Source: Candidatus Altarchaeota archaeon (GTDB lineage: Archaea > Altiarchaeota > Altiarchaeia > IMC4 > DAOVSA01). From it: a stretch of DNA of 6,484 nt. The stretch spans positions 1 through 6,484 of the forward strand of contig DAOVSA010000034.1 of NCBI GenBank assembly GCA_030633635.1, in the 5' to 3' direction. Below the pieces are notes generated by a model. It worked only from the letters and a program-made list of their open reading frames with translations. It was not told the origin of the DNA and searched no databases. A program made the translations under genes and the position numbers. Positions 1-5,597 of this stretch are shown in pieces. The number at the start of each line of letters is the position of its first letter. Positions within the stretch are counted from its first letter, which is position 1.

Positions 1-171
1 ACCTACTTCGTGACAGTAATGATATCTGCGATAGTGGCCATTATCTCGGGATCGATTGGAGCTATAAATCAAACGTTAATACCATTACCGATTATTTTAG
101 CCGGAGGAATATATCTCAGGATACTTAATTGGAGACAAAAACAAAATTCAAACGAATTTATAATCAAATAA
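1..171 (+). CDS. C-terminal fragment of an unrecognised membrane protein
   Basis: An open frame enters from the left edge in frame 1 and ends at TAA (169-171), giving 56 visible residues. The visible part is very hydrophobic. Residues 3-22 and about 26-41 look like two closely spaced membrane helices joined by a short polar turn (NQT), followed by a polar, basic tail that starts near NWRQKQ. The segment GAINQT slightly recalls NuoN/ND2-type antiporter-like subunits, but the lysine/arginine-rich and AYSS motifs that should follow are absent, so I do not assign that family. The gene is the only one on the + strand and converges on the DUF429 gene with 37 bp between the two stops. That it is coding is inferred from the transmembrane-like composition and the clean end before the convergent neighbour. 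The start and most of the protein are outside the window. Confidence 0.6.
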   Translation, partial: TYFVTVMISAIVAIISGSIGAINQTLIPLPIILAGGIYLRILNWRQKQNSNEFIIK

Positions 172-208
172 TTTTCGCTCGGCGACTGCGTCATACTTCA
201 CTTAATAT

Positions 209-766
209 TTAGACCTTTGGTACGATGATTTTTCCGTTTTCATCCCCGATCGATTCACTTTGTCCTATCAGGTATAAATATCCAGTTATAGCGGCAAATA
301 TTGCATCCAACTCGTCCTTACTTAACATTCTTTTTTCTGTATCGCCTTTTAAACCCATATTAATCAATTCTTTTTGTATTAGTGTCCCACGGGATTTATG
401 CAAACCAAGAATTTTTGCACTTGCAGTGGAAAACACTTCAATAAAGTTTAAATGCATTTGCTCTAATTCATCGGCCAACCCTGCACCCCTCACTGCAAGA
501 ACTTCCATACCCTTAAGGGTTACTGGTAGTGCACCGTATTTCCTCAATCTGTTGTCACATTCGCGCGGTTTTCCTGAGAATATGAGTGGCGCGTCTATTG
601 CAATAAGTTCCGGTTTGATCTGGATTATTTTTTTGATGATCTCGGAATTCGAATGCAGGATTCTTGTGGTTACGCTCTTTTCCCCTGTTTCGTTTTCAAC
701 ATTGAGAATACAAAAACCAGTGTCATTTTTCGGATTTCCAGCGAGATCAATTCCGATTATTTTCAT
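209..766 (-). CDS. DUF429 family protein (predicted RNase H-fold nuclease)
   Basis: The 185-residue product matches the DUF429 pattern. It starts with [12 protein letters not shown] (Asp7), has a central IAIDAPL (Asp58) followed by RECDNRLRKYGALPVT (68-83), then FIEVFSTA (Glu110), and ends with KDELDAIFAAITGYLY (Asp151, Asp154) and GKIIVPK. This spacing of acidic residues on predicted strands resembles the RNase H/RuvC-like fold, and the family is generally described as a predicted nuclease; no reaction is known to me. Length is normal for an archaeal member, and no signal peptide or membrane segment is seen. The ATG overlaps the stop of the upstream membrane-protein gene by 4 bp (763-766), so translational coupling is likely; only a weak purine-rich stretch precedes it. 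It is the last gene of the minus-strand operon. The family call is strong; the molecular function is inference. Confidence 0.85.
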   Translation of the reverse strand: MKIIGIDLAGNPKNDTGFCILNVENETGEKSVTTRILHSNSEIIKKIIQIKPELIAIDAPLIFSGKPRECDNRLRKYGALPVTLKGMEVLAVRGAGLADELEQMHLNFIEVFSTASAKILGLHKSRGTLIQKELINMGLKGDTEKRMLSKDELDAIFAAITGYLYLIGQSESIGDENGKIIVPKV

Positions 767-1482
767 CTGTCGTATCTTTCTGTTAATTGGAGATATGCGA
801 TGGTTAGGCTAGACGTGAACCAAGGTACCCAAAGCAACTCTATCATAAATTTACTCAATAACCCCGGCAATAATGATAGTAACAAGAACAATAATCCGAA
901 GAGCAAACATAGTGCGAAACTTGTCCACCAATCACCTCTTGTGATCTTCCAACTCTTTTTTAATGAATTTATGATCTTTTCATCATCTATTAGAATTGCA
1001 CAATCGAAATAGAGGAGTTTGATAAAGAGGAAAATCCCAGGAATCACGAATACTGTGGCCCCAATTCCACTAATAGCCATACATATCACACTTGAGACGA
1101 GCACGTATGGATATTTTTTTACAGCTATTCTTCTTCCTTCTGAGAGGGACAGCTTTTTTACTGTTGCATCATATACCATCCGTATTATCATACTATAGAA
1201 GAACGTGGATATCACCATAATTGATATAGTCTCAAGTATGAGTACTGTCGTGCTCCTTAAGATAATATCCCTGACGAATTTATCGTCGGTGGCGGTTGTA
1301 TTGCCTGCCTCTATTATCTTTCCAGATAGTAAAATATCCTCCTCGGGCGGGAGCATAGGAAAAAAAAACTGTGATATTAAAAAACTGAGGATAGCGAGCA
1401 CTATAACCGGAACAAAGATTATTGGATTATCTTTCAGTATCCTAAAACCTTTTTTTAACGATTCAAGTATATCTACCTTCAT
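763..1482 (-). CDS. Multi-pass membrane protein, YciC/GPDPase-membrane-domain-like
   Basis: A 239-residue integral membrane protein of unknown function. Predicted helices lie near residues 20-41, 78-103, 125-142, 144-160, 187-208 and 212-232, with a polar loop at about 43-75. The stretch [14 protein letters not shown] (147-160) followed by [14 protein letters not shown] (173-186) resembles the signature of a broad group of helical membrane proteins (YciC, DUF975 or glycerophosphodiesterase membrane-domain-like), in which a PGI turn precedes a helix and a conserved SW-x-L/I-T/V-x-G segment starts the next helix pair. No catalytic domain is attached. The start ATG overlaps the S27ae stop by 4 bp (1479-1482), with AGGA just upstream, and its own stop overlaps the DUF429 start by 4 bp. 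A run of nine A on the + strand (1360-1368) encodes consecutive Phe. The gene is real with high confidence; family placement is moderate and function unknown. Confidence 0.8.
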   Translation of the reverse strand: MKVDILESLKKGFRILKDNPIIFVPVIVLAILSFLISQFFFPMLPPEEDILLSGKIIEAGNTTATDDKFVRDIILRSTTVLILETISIMVISTFFYSMIIRMVYDATVKKLSLSEGRRIAVKKYPYVLVSSVICMAISGIGATVFVIPGIFLFIKLLYFDCAILIDDEKIINSLKKSWKITRGDWWTSFALCLLFGLLFLLLSLLPGLLSKFMIELLWVPWFTSSLTIAYLQLTERYDR

Positions 1483-1676
1483 TTCCTGTGCTTTCTAAAT
1501 TCCGTATAATTACACTTTCCACAGGAATCTCTATCCGCATGATGTGCCATGAAAACCCCTGGACCACATTTCGGACAAAACTTGTTCTTTCGCTTGATTT
1601 TCCCTTCAAGATCATATCGCATCCATTTTTTACTTCCTTCTCTTTTTTTAGTCCCCTTCCCCCCCTTTTTAGTCAT
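1479..1676 (-). CDS. rps27ae: Small ribosomal subunit protein S27ae (eS31)
   Basis: A 65-residue protein of the archaeal 30S subunit, counterpart of the ribosomal half of eukaryotic ubiquitin-S27a; no ubiquitin moiety is present, as expected in archaea. It shows the diagnostic C4 zinc ribbon: Cys34-Pro-Lys-Cys37-Gly-Pro-Gly, an intervening MAHHADRDS segment and Cys52-Gly-Lys-Cys55, then a basic end at YTEFRKHRK. The N-terminal 17 residues are Lys/Gly-rich ([17 protein letters not shown]) and somewhat longer than in many archaeal versions; the conserved core begins near residue 18. I chose the ATG at 1676 because it makes a 4-bp ATGA overlap with rps24e and sits 4 nt after a strong GGAGGAG Shine-Dalgarno site. 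Its neighbour rps24e is the usual partner in archaeal genomes. Confidence 0.97.
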   Translation of the reverse strand: MTKKGGKGTKKREGSKKWMRYDLEGKIKRKNKFCPKCGPGVFMAHHADRDSCGKCNYTEFRKHRK

Positions 1677-2002
1677 TTTTCTCCTCCACTAATGGATTTG
1701 TCTTCAGATTCTCCCTTCTCACTCCCCAATTTTTCAAAATTCTTTTTTATCCTGTGAGCAGGTTCGATCTCCATTGCTTTTTCATCTTTATAGACCTTTG
1801 CATACCCCAAAGCTGATGTTTTTCCAAATTCCGGTTTTATCTGGTTCATAATGGTCAATTTCTCATCTGAACTCAAAAAAGCAATCAATTTACTCCTAAC
1901 AGCTTTTATTGGGGGCGTTGCCTCCTCATATCTTACCCTAAATTTGATTTCCCGTCGATCTAATAACGGATTTTCCCTCTCACTCAAGATTTTTATTTTC
2001 AT
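1673..2002 (-). CDS. rps24e: Small ribosomal subunit protein S24e (eS24)
   Basis: The 109-residue product is a 30S component. Family hallmarks are [13 protein letters not shown] near the N-terminus, a central [11 protein letters not shown], and the highly characteristic [18 protein letters not shown] (60-77) followed by [10 protein letters not shown]. The last ~16 residues (from [10 protein letters not shown]) form a short Ser/Glu/Lys-rich tail beyond the core fold. The preceding 39 bp are the only sizeable gap inside the operon. The start ATG at 2002 is directly preceded by AATAGG, with no well-spaced Shine-Dalgarno site, which would fit either read-through with weak initiation or an internal promoter giving a near-leaderless transcript. 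Its stop overlaps rps27ae by 4 bp. The order DUF359-rps24e-rps27ae matches the known archaeal arrangement. Confidence 0.97.
   Translation of the reverse strand: MKIKILSERENPLLDRREIKFRVRYEEATPPIKAVRSKLIAFLSSDEKLTIMNQIKPEFGKTSALGYAKVYKDEKAMEIEPAHRIKKNFEKLGSEKGESEDKSISGGEK
1681..1687 (-). promoter_or_regulatory. Strong Shine-Dalgarno site for rps27ae
   Basis: The minus strand reads GGAGGAG, then AAAA and the ATG at 1676. The site lies inside the last codons of rps24e (encoding GGEK) and fixes the rps27ae start despite the overlap of the two genes. Confidence 0.75.
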
Positions 2003-2041
2003 CCTATTATTCTATTTATTTAAAGTTTTAATTTTGAAGTA
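2003..2041 (-). promoter_or_regulatory. AT-rich gap, possible internal promoter for rps24e-rps27ae
   Basis: This is the only real spacer inside the rpo7 operon. On the minus strand it contains AAAATTAAAACTTTAAATA, which includes TATA-like stretches. If the distal AT stretch (about 2026-2035) were the TATA box, a start about 25 nt downstream would fall just before or at the rps24e ATG, giving a leaderless mRNA; this agrees with the lack of a proper Shine-Dalgarno site. AT-rich spacers are common in this genome, so the evidence is weak. Confidence 0.3.
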
Positions 2042-2551
2042 TCAACGGATGTATCTGTCATCCCCCATTTCCCTCAATATACCCTTCACCTTATCCTTGA
2101 TTCGTTTATCGACCTTGATTGCAACCACACCCTCGTGGGGTTGACCATACAGGATCAATGAATCAATTGGTGCAAGATCTATTGCGGCAAGTACTGCAAG
2201 GTCTTCCTCACCATCCACCACAATTTTTATGTTTGATTTGGATGCTAATGCCCTCCCAAGTACATTAAAAATCTCTTTGGTCAAATGGCCCGGGGGGTTT
2301 CTAACGTGAATCTCTTCGGCATTATGATTTTTAAGTATATCCGGAATTGGAACTGATTTTCGCATGACTTTTCCATCATATATACAGATCTTGGGCAAAA
2401 TCCCGGAGTTCAATACCTGTTTTGTGGTTTCATCCCCCACGCAAATAATGATTTTTGAATCTATTTTCACATCATCAATACTTGAAAATAACTCACCAAG
2501 CGGTTCTTTAAGCTCTTTTCTTAAACGCTCGGATAATTTCAAAGACACCAT
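2042..2551 (-). CDS. GTP-dependent dephospho-CoA kinase (DUF359 family)
   Basis: The 169-residue product belongs to the archaeal DUF359 family, a Thermococcus member of which was shown to be a GTP-dependent dephospho-CoA kinase, unrelated to bacterial CoaE. It would carry out the last step of CoA synthesis (dephospho-CoA plus GTP to CoA plus GDP) in the cytoplasm. Conserved blocks are visible in order: LKEPLGEL (14-21), VGDETT (38-43), YDGKVMRKS (58-66), VRNPPGHLT (83-91), VVDGEEDLAVLAAIDLAP (111-128) and LYGQPHEGVVAIKV (134-147). The acidic GEEDL and GD motifs are those expected to matter for metal and nucleotide handling. Length is normal and no membrane segment is seen. The start at 2551 follows the spt4 stop by only 1 bp, within a weak AAGGTTAG context. 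The spt4/rps24e neighbourhood is the usual one for this family. Confidence 0.93.
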   Translation of the reverse strand: MVSLKLSERLRKELKEPLGELFSSIDDVKIDSKIIICVGDETTKQVLNSGILPKICIYDGKVMRKSVPIPDILKNHNAEEIHVRNPPGHLTKEIFNVLGRALASKSNIKIVVDGEEDLAVLAAIDLAPIDSLILYGQPHEGVVAIKVDKRIKDKVKGILREMGDDRYIR

Positions 2552-2552
2552 A

Positions 2553-2747
2553 TCATCTAACCTTCAATGCATATTGCCCCGGAGTTATCTCGGTATGCCA
2601 TCCATCCTTCAATTTTTTGGCTATCTCTGATTTTTCCGGGTCTATAATGCCTAGATAACCGCTCCAATATTGACTCGTGCTTATTTTGCACGTTGGACAT
2701 ATTTCACTACTTGTTATCCTGTGACATGTCCTGCACGCTCTCATCAT
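2553..2747 (-). CDS. spt4: Transcription elongation factor Spt4 (RNA polymerase subunit E'')
   Basis: A 64-residue zinc-binding protein, partner of Spt5 (NusG-like) in archaeal transcription elongation, historically called RpoE2 or RNA polymerase subunit E''. The N-terminal C4 zinc ribbon is complete: Cys5-Arg-Thr-Cys8 and Cys17-Pro-Thr-Cys20. The STSQYWSGYLGIIDPEKSEIA segment (23-43) is typical of Spt4, where the W-x-G-x-V/L-x-I-x-D/P motif forms the core strand and includes the dimer interface with Spt5. Two consecutive ATGs are possible starts (2747 and 2744). The first gives a 4-bp overlap with rpo7 and lies 3 nt after GGTGA; the second lies 6 nt after it. The rpo7 site has a similar short spacing, so I keep the first, but the protein may be one residue shorter. 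The gene is co-transcribed with rpo7. Confidence 0.95.
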   Translation of the reverse strand: MMRACRTCHRITSSEICPTCKISTSQYWSGYLGIIDPEKSEIAKKLKDGWHTEITPGQYALKVR

Positions 2748-3379
2748 TTGTCACCTTTTTTTGATTTTTTATTTTTGCTTTTTTGATCTTTTTGCTTTTC
2801 CTCTGCATTACTTCCCTTTTCAATACTTTTTTCTTTCTTTTCTCTTTCTTCATCTAACCACTCAAGCTTTCCAAGATATGGTTGTCTCATCGTCAGACCT
2901 ATCTTCGAATTCGATAGCGTATCCTTCAGGCTCATGGCAATGATTCTGGCTCTGATCAGATCTCCCTGTTTCAGTAATTTATGACTCTCCCTTCCCACAA
3001 GCAATGAGTTTTTTTGATCATAATTCATATAATCCTCTGTCACTTGTGATACATGAATCAAACCGTCTATCGGCCCGAAACATACAAAGGCACCAAATTC
3101 TGTTATTTCTGTGACCAGTCCCTCTACTACTTCCTGGAGTTGTGGTTGATAAGCCAATATCTCAAAGGTAGTATCATAATGAACTGATGCATCGCTCATA
3201 ATAATCCTGCCTTCACCGATTTCTTTCACATCTGTAATCGTTAGAATTATTCCAATATCCCTGTCAACTCTTCCAGCGAGTATATCCTCCAGTTCTGAGA
3301 TAATAACCTTCTTCAAATCCTCACCAAACCTGCGCGGAGGTACACATACAACATCCTTAATCGTTACTAAGCTATACAT
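2744..3379 (-). CDS. rpo7: DNA-directed RNA polymerase subunit Rpo7 (RpoE1)
   Basis: The 211-residue product is the large stalk subunit of archaeal RNA polymerase, equivalent to eukaryotic Rpb7, which pairs with Rpo4 and contacts nascent RNA. The N-terminal tip domain is evident from MYSLVTIKDVVCVPPRRFG and the EDILAGRVDRDIGIIL segment (31-46), followed by a GEGRIIMSDASVHYDTTFEILAYQP strand region. An S1 RNA-binding domain spans about 82-167, with VVEGLVTEITEFGAFVCFGPIDGLIHVSQV typical of S1 folds. From about residue 174 there is a roughly 38-residue Lys/Glu/Ser-rich tail (EKKEKS...KSKNKKSKKGDK), making the protein longer than the family's usual ~185-190 residues. The ATG at 3379 is preceded by GGTGATCAA, a near-ideal Shine-Dalgarno arrangement that is itself the edge of a tandem repeat. 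The gene heads the spt4/DUF359/rps24e/rps27ae operon. Confidence 0.97.
   Translation of the reverse strand: MYSLVTIKDVVCVPPRRFGEDLKKVIISELEDILAGRVDRDIGIILTITDVKEIGEGRIIMSDASVHYDTTFEILAYQPQLQEVVEGLVTEITEFGAFVCFGPIDGLIHVSQVTEDYMNYDQKNSLLVGRESHKLLKQGDLIRARIIAMSLKDTLSNSKIGLTMRQPYLGKLEWLDEEREKKEKSIEKGSNAEEKQKDQKSKNKKSKKGDK
2751..2755 (-). promoter_or_regulatory. Shine-Dalgarno site for spt4
   Basis: The minus strand reads AAAGGTGACAAATGATG. The GGTGA core, inside the last rpo7 codons, is complementary to the archaeal 16S 3' end and precedes two adjacent ATGs, so it does not by itself decide between them. Confidence 0.65.
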
Positions 3380-3382
3380 TTG

Positions 3383-3390
3383 ATCACCAC
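3383..3390 (-). promoter_or_regulatory. rpo7: Shine-Dalgarno site for rpo7
   Basis: The minus strand reads GTGGTGATCAAATG. GGTGATC is fully complementary to the 3' end expected of archaeal 16S rRNA (GATCACC). Further copies of GGTGAT occur at 3407-3412, 3431-3436 and 3455-3460 because of the tandem repeat, but only this one is correctly spaced from the rpo7 start. Confidence 0.8.
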
Positions 3391-3478
3391 TTTATCTAAT
3401 TAATAAATCACCACTTTATCTAATTAATAAATCACCACTTTATCTAATTAATAAATCACCACTTATCTAAATTAATAA
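3383..3478. repeat. Four 24-bp tandem repeats between hppA and rpo7
   Basis: Units lie at 3383-3406, 3407-3430, 3431-3454 and 3455-3478. The first three are identical; on the + strand each begins ATCACCACTTTATC and ends TAATTAATAA. The fourth is also 24 bp but has one T removed (CACTTA instead of CACTTTA) and one A added (CTAAATT instead of CTAATT). On the minus strand, the sense direction of both neighbours, each unit contains a GGTGAT Shine-Dalgarno core (with a G-T-G before it), an AT-rich TTATTAATTA stretch and stops in all three frames. The fourth unit overlaps the last three codons and TAG of hppA. The GGTGAT of the first unit serves as the rpo7 ribosome binding site. No spacers occur, so this is a minisatellite rather than a CRISPR array. 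Confidence 0.95.
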
Positions 3479-5449
3479 TGGGGAAAAGACTAACGCCACT
3501 ATAGACATCAATTTAATCAGTATATTCAATGACGGTCCTGATGTATCCTTAAACGGATCACCAACCGTATCACCGATTACAGCTGCTTTATGTGCGTCTG
3601 ATCCCTTACCACCCAAGTTTCCAGCTTCTATATACTTCTTTGCATTATCCCAAGCACCACCGGAATTTGCCATCATGATCGCGAGTAAAAATCCAGTACC
3701 TATTGATCCTGCCAATAATCCTCCAAGAGCCTCGGCACCGAGTGTTAATCCAACAACGATTGGAGCCATAACTGCCAGTACTCCAGGGATTATCATCTCT
3801 CTTAATGCTCCCTTCGTACTTATTTCAATACATCTCGTATAGTTTGGTTCTGCTTTTCCTTCCATCAAACCCGGAATCTCCTTAAATTGCTTCCTCACTT
3901 CCTCAACTATCTTATATGCCGTTGTTCCTACAGCACTCATAGTAAACGAAGAGAAGAGAAACGGCAATAAACAACCTATGAACAATCCGACAAATACTGT
4001 TGGATTGGTGAGGCTAATAACTTTTAGGCCCACTACTTGGGTGTATGCTGAAAAAAGTGCCAGAGCGGTTAATGCAGCAGATCCAATGGCAAATCCTTTA
4101 CCAATGGCGGCAGTTGTATTTCCAACAGCATCGAGTTCCTCTGCTCGTTTTCTCACTTCCCCCCCCATATGTGCCATCTCAGCTATTCCAGCTGCATTAT
4201 CTGCGACTGGACCATACGTATCCATGGCAAGGGTTATTCCGAGTGTAGAGAGCATACCCACCGCGGCAATTGCTATTCCATATAAACCGGCGAAATGATA
4301 AGCAACTAAGATTGCGATACATACTGTAACAACCGGCACCAATGTACTTGACATACCGACAGCTAAACCACTGATAATATTTGTTCCGGCCCCGGTCTGT
4401 GCTGCCTCAGCAATGTTTCGAGTGGGTGAGTTTTCATATGATGTGTAGTATTCGGTGATTAAGCCGATCACAACACCTGCGACCAAGCCAGCGAGTGTTG
4501 CATAGAATATACCGATATTGGATGTACCAAAAACTACGACCACCAGAAAGTAGCTGAGAACACTCATTAAAATTGCAGCGGCGAACATCCCCTTGTTGAG
4601 TGCCGAGTGCACATTCTTACCTGTGGTCCGGACAAAAAACGTTCCCGCGATTGATGAAAAAATACCTACAGCAGATAAGATCATTGGAAATGTCATGGTA
4701 CTTGCTTTATCGAGTGCTAAACCACCTATGGCGATACCTGCAAATCCTATTGCCATTGCTGAGATCATGGAGTCCACATAACTTTCAAATAAATCTGCTC
4801 CCATTCCGGCCACATCACCGACATTGTCCCCAACGTTATCAGCTATCACTGCCGGGTTTCTGGGATCATCTTCAGGTATCCCCTGTTCAACCTTTCCAAC
4901 AAGATCAGCACCCACATCTGCCGCCTTGGTGAATATCCCTCCACCAACTCTTGCAAATAATGCTATCGATGAAGCACCGAATCCAAAGCCAAAGATTATG
5001 CTCGGGTCACGGAAAATGTAGTATACGATACTCAAACCAAGAATGCCAATGCCAACAACGGACATACCCATTACCACACCACTTGAAAACGCAACATTCA
5101 GTCCTTTATTTAGACTCTCTGCACACGAATTGGCTGTCCTTGAATTCGCTTTGGTGGCGATCCTCATCCCTATGTTTCCTGTGAGTGCCGAACAAAATGC
5201 TCCCGCAACAAAGGTTACGGCAGTACTGGGATTTATCAGCAAAGCCAAAATTACTGCCACCAAAATAACAAAAACAGCCAGAATTTTATATTCTCCATTA
5301 AGGAAAGTCATCGCCCCCTCATGGATGATGTCTGAAATTTTTTTCATCTCGGGGGTTCCGGCATCCTCTTTCATGATTTTAAGGCTTAGATAACCTGCAA
5401 AAATCAAGGCAATAGTGGCAGATATCGGCACCAAGATTATTAATTCCAT
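3467..5449 (-). CDS. hppA: Membrane-bound ion-pumping pyrophosphatase, K+-dependent type
   Basis: The 660-residue, strongly hydrophobic product is a membrane pyrophosphatase (usually about 16 helices, 650-700 residues) that couples PPi hydrolysis to outward H+ or Na+ transport. The active-site signatures are intact: [12 protein letters not shown] (178-189), [20 protein letters not shown] (193-212), [11 protein letters not shown] (409-419), and [15 protein letters not shown] (626-640) at the C-terminal end. In [10 protein letters not shown] (443-452), Ala447 takes the place of the Lys found in K+-independent enzymes and Gly450 follows three positions later, which points to the K+-dependent subfamily. 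The ion-gate helix carries Glu222 in DLFESYVDS plus Asp226 four residues later; this does not decide between Na+ and H+. The start at 5449 lacks a clear Shine-Dalgarno site. The TAG stop and the last three codons lie inside the 24-bp tandem repeat. The pump could recover energy from biosynthetic PPi. Confidence 0.97.
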   Translation of the reverse strand: MELIILVPISATIALIFAGYLSLKIMKEDAGTPEMKKISDIIHEGAMTFLNGEYKILAVFVILVAVILALLINPSTAVTFVAGAFCSALTGNIGMRIATKANSRTANSCAESLNKGLNVAFSSGVVMGMSVVGIGILGLSIVYYIFRDPSIIFGFGFGASSIALFARVGGGIFTKAADVGADLVGKVEQGIPEDDPRNPAVIADNVGDNVGDVAGMGADLFESYVDSMISAMAIGFAGIAIGGLALDKASTMTFPMILSAVGIFSSIAGTFFVRTTGKNVHSALNKGMFAAAILMSVLSYFLVVVVFGTSNIGIFYATLAGLVAGVVIGLITEYYTSYENSPTRNIAEAAQTGAGTNIISGLAVGMSSTLVPVVTVCIAILVAYHFAGLYGIAIAAVGMLSTLGITLAMDTYGPVADNAAGIAEMAHMGGEVRKRAEELDAVGNTTAAIGKGFAIGSAALTALALFSAYTQVVGLKVISLTNPTVFVGLFIGCLLPFLFSSFTMSAVGTTAYKIVEEVRKQFKEIPGLMEGKAEPNYTRCIEISTKGALREMIIPGVLAVMAPIVVGLTLGAEALGGLLAGSIGTGFLLAIMMANSGGAWDNAKKYIEAGNLGGKGSDAHKAAVIGDTVGDPFKDTSGPSLNILIKLMSIVALVFSPLLI

Positions 5450-5511
5450 TTTTTATTTAATTCTTCAAATTCTTCATTTAGAGAAAAGATTATGAATAAA
5501 GAATAATAAAA

Positions 5512-5531
5512 TAAATGCGTATGAGCATTTA
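5512..5531. repeat. Perfect 7-bp inverted repeat upstream of hppA
   Basis: TAAATGC (5512-5518) and GCATTTA (5525-5531) are perfect reverse complements separated by GTATGA. The site lies in the hppA upstream region, about 63-82 bp before the start codon, and its right arm overlaps a TATA-like TTTTTAAATG on the minus strand. That placement is consistent with an operator for a dimeric regulator, but a chance AT-rich palindrome cannot be excluded. There is no T-run directly after it, so it is less likely to be an intrinsic hairpin terminator. Confidence 0.55.
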
Positions 5532-5535
5532 AAAA
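5526..5535 (-). promoter_or_regulatory. Possible TATA box for hppA
   Basis: The minus strand reads TTTTTAAATG, within the 148-bp gap between the thermosome gene and hppA. A start about 25 nt downstream (near 5505) would leave a leader of about 55 nt. A second AT-rich candidate, minus-strand ATTTATTTTATT at about 5504-5515, is also possible. No clear purine-rich BRE element precedes the first candidate. Confidence 0.35.
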
Positions 5536-5548
5536 TAGAAGAAGATAG

Positions 5549-5585
5549 AAAAAGAAAAATAATTAGAAAAAGAATCAGAAAAAAA
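5549..5585 (-). terminator. T-rich tracts downstream of the thermosome gene
   Basis: Within 50 nt after the thermosome stop the minus strand carries several T runs: seven T at 5579-5585, five at 5567-5571 and five at 5549-5553. Archaeal RNA polymerase commonly terminates at such oligo-T tracts without a hairpin. The placement suggests that the thermosome transcript ends before hppA, which would then need its own promoter. Confidence 0.5.
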
Positions 5586-5597
5586 TTAGTTGTTAAT

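Noticed and set aside
46..90. NuoN/ND2-like motif (GAINQT) in the left-edge membrane protein
   Set aside because: The motif is short, and the expected following residues (basic residues, then AYSS) are missing in all three frames.
172..208. GC-rich patch between the convergent genes as a bidirectional hairpin terminator
   Set aside because: CGCTCGGCGACTGCG does not form a convincing stem, and there is no T-run at the right place on either strand.
225..812. A 195-codon + strand open frame opposite the DUF429 gene
   Set aside because: The minus-strand protein has a complete set of family motifs; the + strand frame looks like a shadow and crosses the coupled gene junction.
3383..3478. CRISPR-like array
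   Set aside because: The units are directly adjacent with no spacers and contain a ribosome binding site; this is a tandem repeat.
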